DNA from: Candidatus Hydrogenedentota bacterium
GTDB lineage: Bacteria; Hydrogenedentota; Hydrogenedentia; Hydrogenedentales; CAITNO01
Length of the DNA: 7,277 bases
Direction of reading: 5' to 3'
Assembly (NCBI GenBank): GCA_903822375.1
Contig: CAIJOU010000379.1
Coordinates: forward strand, 1 to 7,277
Under the pieces are notes generated by a model, which did no database searches, was not told where the DNA came from, and saw nothing but the letters and a program-made list of their open reading frames with translations. Shown in pieces: positions 5,755-7,277 of this stretch; the stretch's first letter is position 1; each line of letters opens with the position of its first letter. The position numbers were made by a program, and so were the translations under genes.

Positions 5755-7230
5755 CTATAGGCTCCAGCCTTCGCGGTAGACCGGGCTGAGAAAACGGTTT
5801 GCCTCGGGAGTATTGACAAACGCCATCTTGGCCGCATCCCAGCGCAACTTCATGTCCGCCCGAATAGCCGCGACGCCCAATGTCACAGTTTCAGCGAGCA
5901 GCCCGCTGTAGTTGAAGTTGGAGCATGCCGGTTCGCCGCCCCGGCAGGCCCTGACCCATTCCTTGTAATGGCCGATGGAACGCGGCAGGGTTTGCGGCGG
6001 CTGCTTGTAGGCCTTCATCCTTGATGCTGGGAGCAGTTGCGGGTCGCTGCCATAGCAGCCGCACATCAGCTTGCCCTTGTCGCCGACAAACAGCACCCCG
6101 CCGTCGTTGTCGCCCATCTTGCGGCCCGGCTCCAATTCATCGGGCCGCGGCGGCATTAGGCCGCCGTCGTGCCAGGTTAGCGTGACGGGCGGAAGACCGT
6201 CGCGGGCGGGGAATTCCCAGCGTACAATGGCCGCCGCCGTGGTTGTCTCCGGGTGTATCTTTCCCGCGGGCATCTCGGCGCCAAAGGGCGTTGCGCGAGT
6301 GTTCAGCTTGACGGAACTCGCCTCGACGGTCTCGGGACTGCCAAGACGAAGCGCCCAGACCACGGGGTCCAGGATGTGGCAGCCCATGTCGCCGAGCGCG
6401 CCGGACCCGAAATCCCACCATCCGCGCCAGGTGAAGGGCAGGTATGCCGGGTGATAGGGACGGCTTGCCGCCGGACCCAGCCAGAGGTCCCAGTCCAGTC
6501 CCTCGGGCACCGGCGGTTCCTCCTTGGGCCGGTCAATGCCATAGGGCCACCAACCGCCGGGCCGGTTCGTCCACGCATGGACCTCCCGCACGGACCCGAT
6601 AGCCCCGTCCCAAATCCATTCGCAGAGCAGGCGGATGTCCTCCTTGGCGTGGCCCCAGTTTCCCATTTGAGTGGCCACTTTCGCCTGCCGGGCCGCTTCG
6701 GTCATCGCGCGCACCTCGCTTACGGAATGGGCCAGCGGCTTTTCGCAAAAGACATGCTTGCCCTTCTTGATGGCGGCCAAGGCGGCGACGGCATGGATAT
6801 GGTCCGGGGTGGTGATGACCACCGCGTCAATGTCGTTCCGTTCGTCGAGCATCTGGCGGAAATCGGCGTAGACGGCGCAGCCGGTTCCCTTGTCGCCGTA
6901 GTAGTCGTCCACCATCCTGCGGCCGGGTTCGCGCCCGGCGATGCCGCGTCCCAGATAGGGTCCCTCCCGGTTGACGTCGCACACCGCCACCACCCTCACG
7001 TCGTGGTCCTGCAGGAAAGTCTGCAGGTTGTATATGCCCTGCCAGCCCACGCCGATGAATGCCATATTGAGCTTGTCATTCGGCGTTGCTGCGTTGCTCC
7101 CGGCCAGGACATGGGAGGGGACTATCGTGAAGGCGGTCGCAGCCGCCGCGCCGCGCAGAAAACGGCGCCGCGAGATTCCCCCAAGGCTCCCCGAAACGCA
7201 CAACCGGTCTCCCACTTGAGAATTGTCCAT
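5755..7230 (-). CDS. Tat-exported Gfo/Idh/MocA-family NAD(P)-dependent oxidoreductase
   Basis: A 491-residue protein with a Tat signal: SRRRFLRG at residues 20-27, a hydrophobic AAAATAFTIVP stretch, and probable cleavage before the mature domain near 43-48. The Rossmann nucleotide-binding loop is GVGWQG (60-65), followed by the acidic strand end AVCD (82-85) and TPDHIH (141-146). The family's EKP motif is at 163-165, within FCEKPLAH. The C-terminal alpha/beta domain carries GWWDFGSGALGDMGCHILDP (270-289), characteristic of the large PVC-type branch of the family. Members oxidise or reduce sugars, inositols or their derivatives using bound NAD(H) or NADP(H); the substrate cannot be told here. 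Export by Tat fits a protein that folds around its cofactor before crossing the membrane. The ATG has AAGGGAG (7238-7244) with a 7-nt spacer. It lies upstream of the sialidase-like gene, so a shared carbohydrate pathway is plausible but unproven. Confidence 0.92.
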   Translation of the reverse strand: MDNSQVGDRLCVSGSLGGISRRRFLRGAAAATAFTIVPSHVLAGSNAATPNDKLNMAFIGVGWQGIYNLQTFLQDHDVRVVAVCDVNREGPYLGRGIAGREPGRRMVDDYYGDKGTGCAVYADFRQMLDERNDIDAVVITTPDHIHAVAALAAIKKGKHVFCEKPLAHSVSEVRAMTEAARQAKVATQMGNWGHAKEDIRLLCEWIWDGAIGSVREVHAWTNRPGGWWPYGIDRPKEEPPVPEGLDWDLWLGPAASRPYHPAYLPFTWRGWWDFGSGALGDMGCHILDPVVWALRLGSPETVEASSVKLNTRATPFGAEMPAGKIHPETTTAAAIVRWEFPARDGLPPVTLTWHDGGLMPPRPDELEPGRKMGDNDGGVLFVGDKGKLMCGCYGSDPQLLPASRMKAYKQPPQTLPRSIGHYKEWVRACRGGEPACSNFNYSGLLAETVTLGVAAIRADMKLRWDAAKMAFVNTPEANRFLSPVYREGWSL

Positions 7231-7237
7231 GCCCGGT

Positions 7238-7244
7238 CTCCCTT
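7238..7244 (-). promoter_or_regulatory. Ribosome binding site of the oxidoreductase gene
   Basis: AAGGGAG on the minus strand, 7 nt before the ATG at 7228-7230. It is a strong match and confirms the start. The remaining bases to the right edge are too few to show a promoter. Confidence 0.65.
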
Positions 7245-7277
7245 CTTGCCGCGCGTTGACGTCCGCGCTTGCCGCGA

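Overview
This 7.3 kb window is GC-rich and holds four genes, all on the minus strand. In transcription order they are: a Tat-exported Gfo/Idh/MocA-family oxidoreductase (5755-7230); a secreted sialidase-like beta-propeller protein (4492 to about 5613); a very large secreted fusion protein (279-4274); and the first 65 residues of another secreted protein that runs off the left edge (1-195). No RNA gene, CRISPR array, transposase, phage gene or plus-strand gene could be supported. The long plus-strand ORFs opposite the genes look like high-GC antisense shadows.

The gene content suggests a free-living bacterium of the PVC group (Planctomycetes, Verrucomicrobia, Lentisphaerae) or a similar MAG lineage such as Hydrogenedentota. 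Tat-signal Gfo/Idh/MocA proteins, BNR/sialidase-like proteins, FGE-sulfatase-domain proteins and HzsA-related multidomain cytochromes are all abundant there. This placement is inferred from protein families only.

The centrepiece is the 1331-residue protein. It appears to join a signal peptide, a ThuA/GATase-like domain, a beta-propeller and middle domain resembling hydrazine synthase alpha (HzsA), two c-type haem motifs (CTGCH, CVSCH) and a C-terminal FGE-sulfatase-like domain. Both ends of the chain have diverged from the classical enzymes. The residue four after the first haem histidine is Asn, where anammox HzsA is recalled to have Tyr, and the FGE-like domain lacks the catalytic Cys pair of formylglycine-generating enzyme. 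It is therefore unlikely to be a true hydrazine synthase or sulfatase activator; its function is open.

The genes are co-directional with gaps of about 83 to 217 nt, so they may be an operon or a loose cluster. All four products appear to be exported. Two (sialidase-like and oxidoreductase) fit extracytoplasmic carbohydrate use. The gap between the oxidoreductase and sialidase-like genes carries a compact G5/C5 palindromic element that looks like a dispersed intergenic repeat and abuts the second gene's start.
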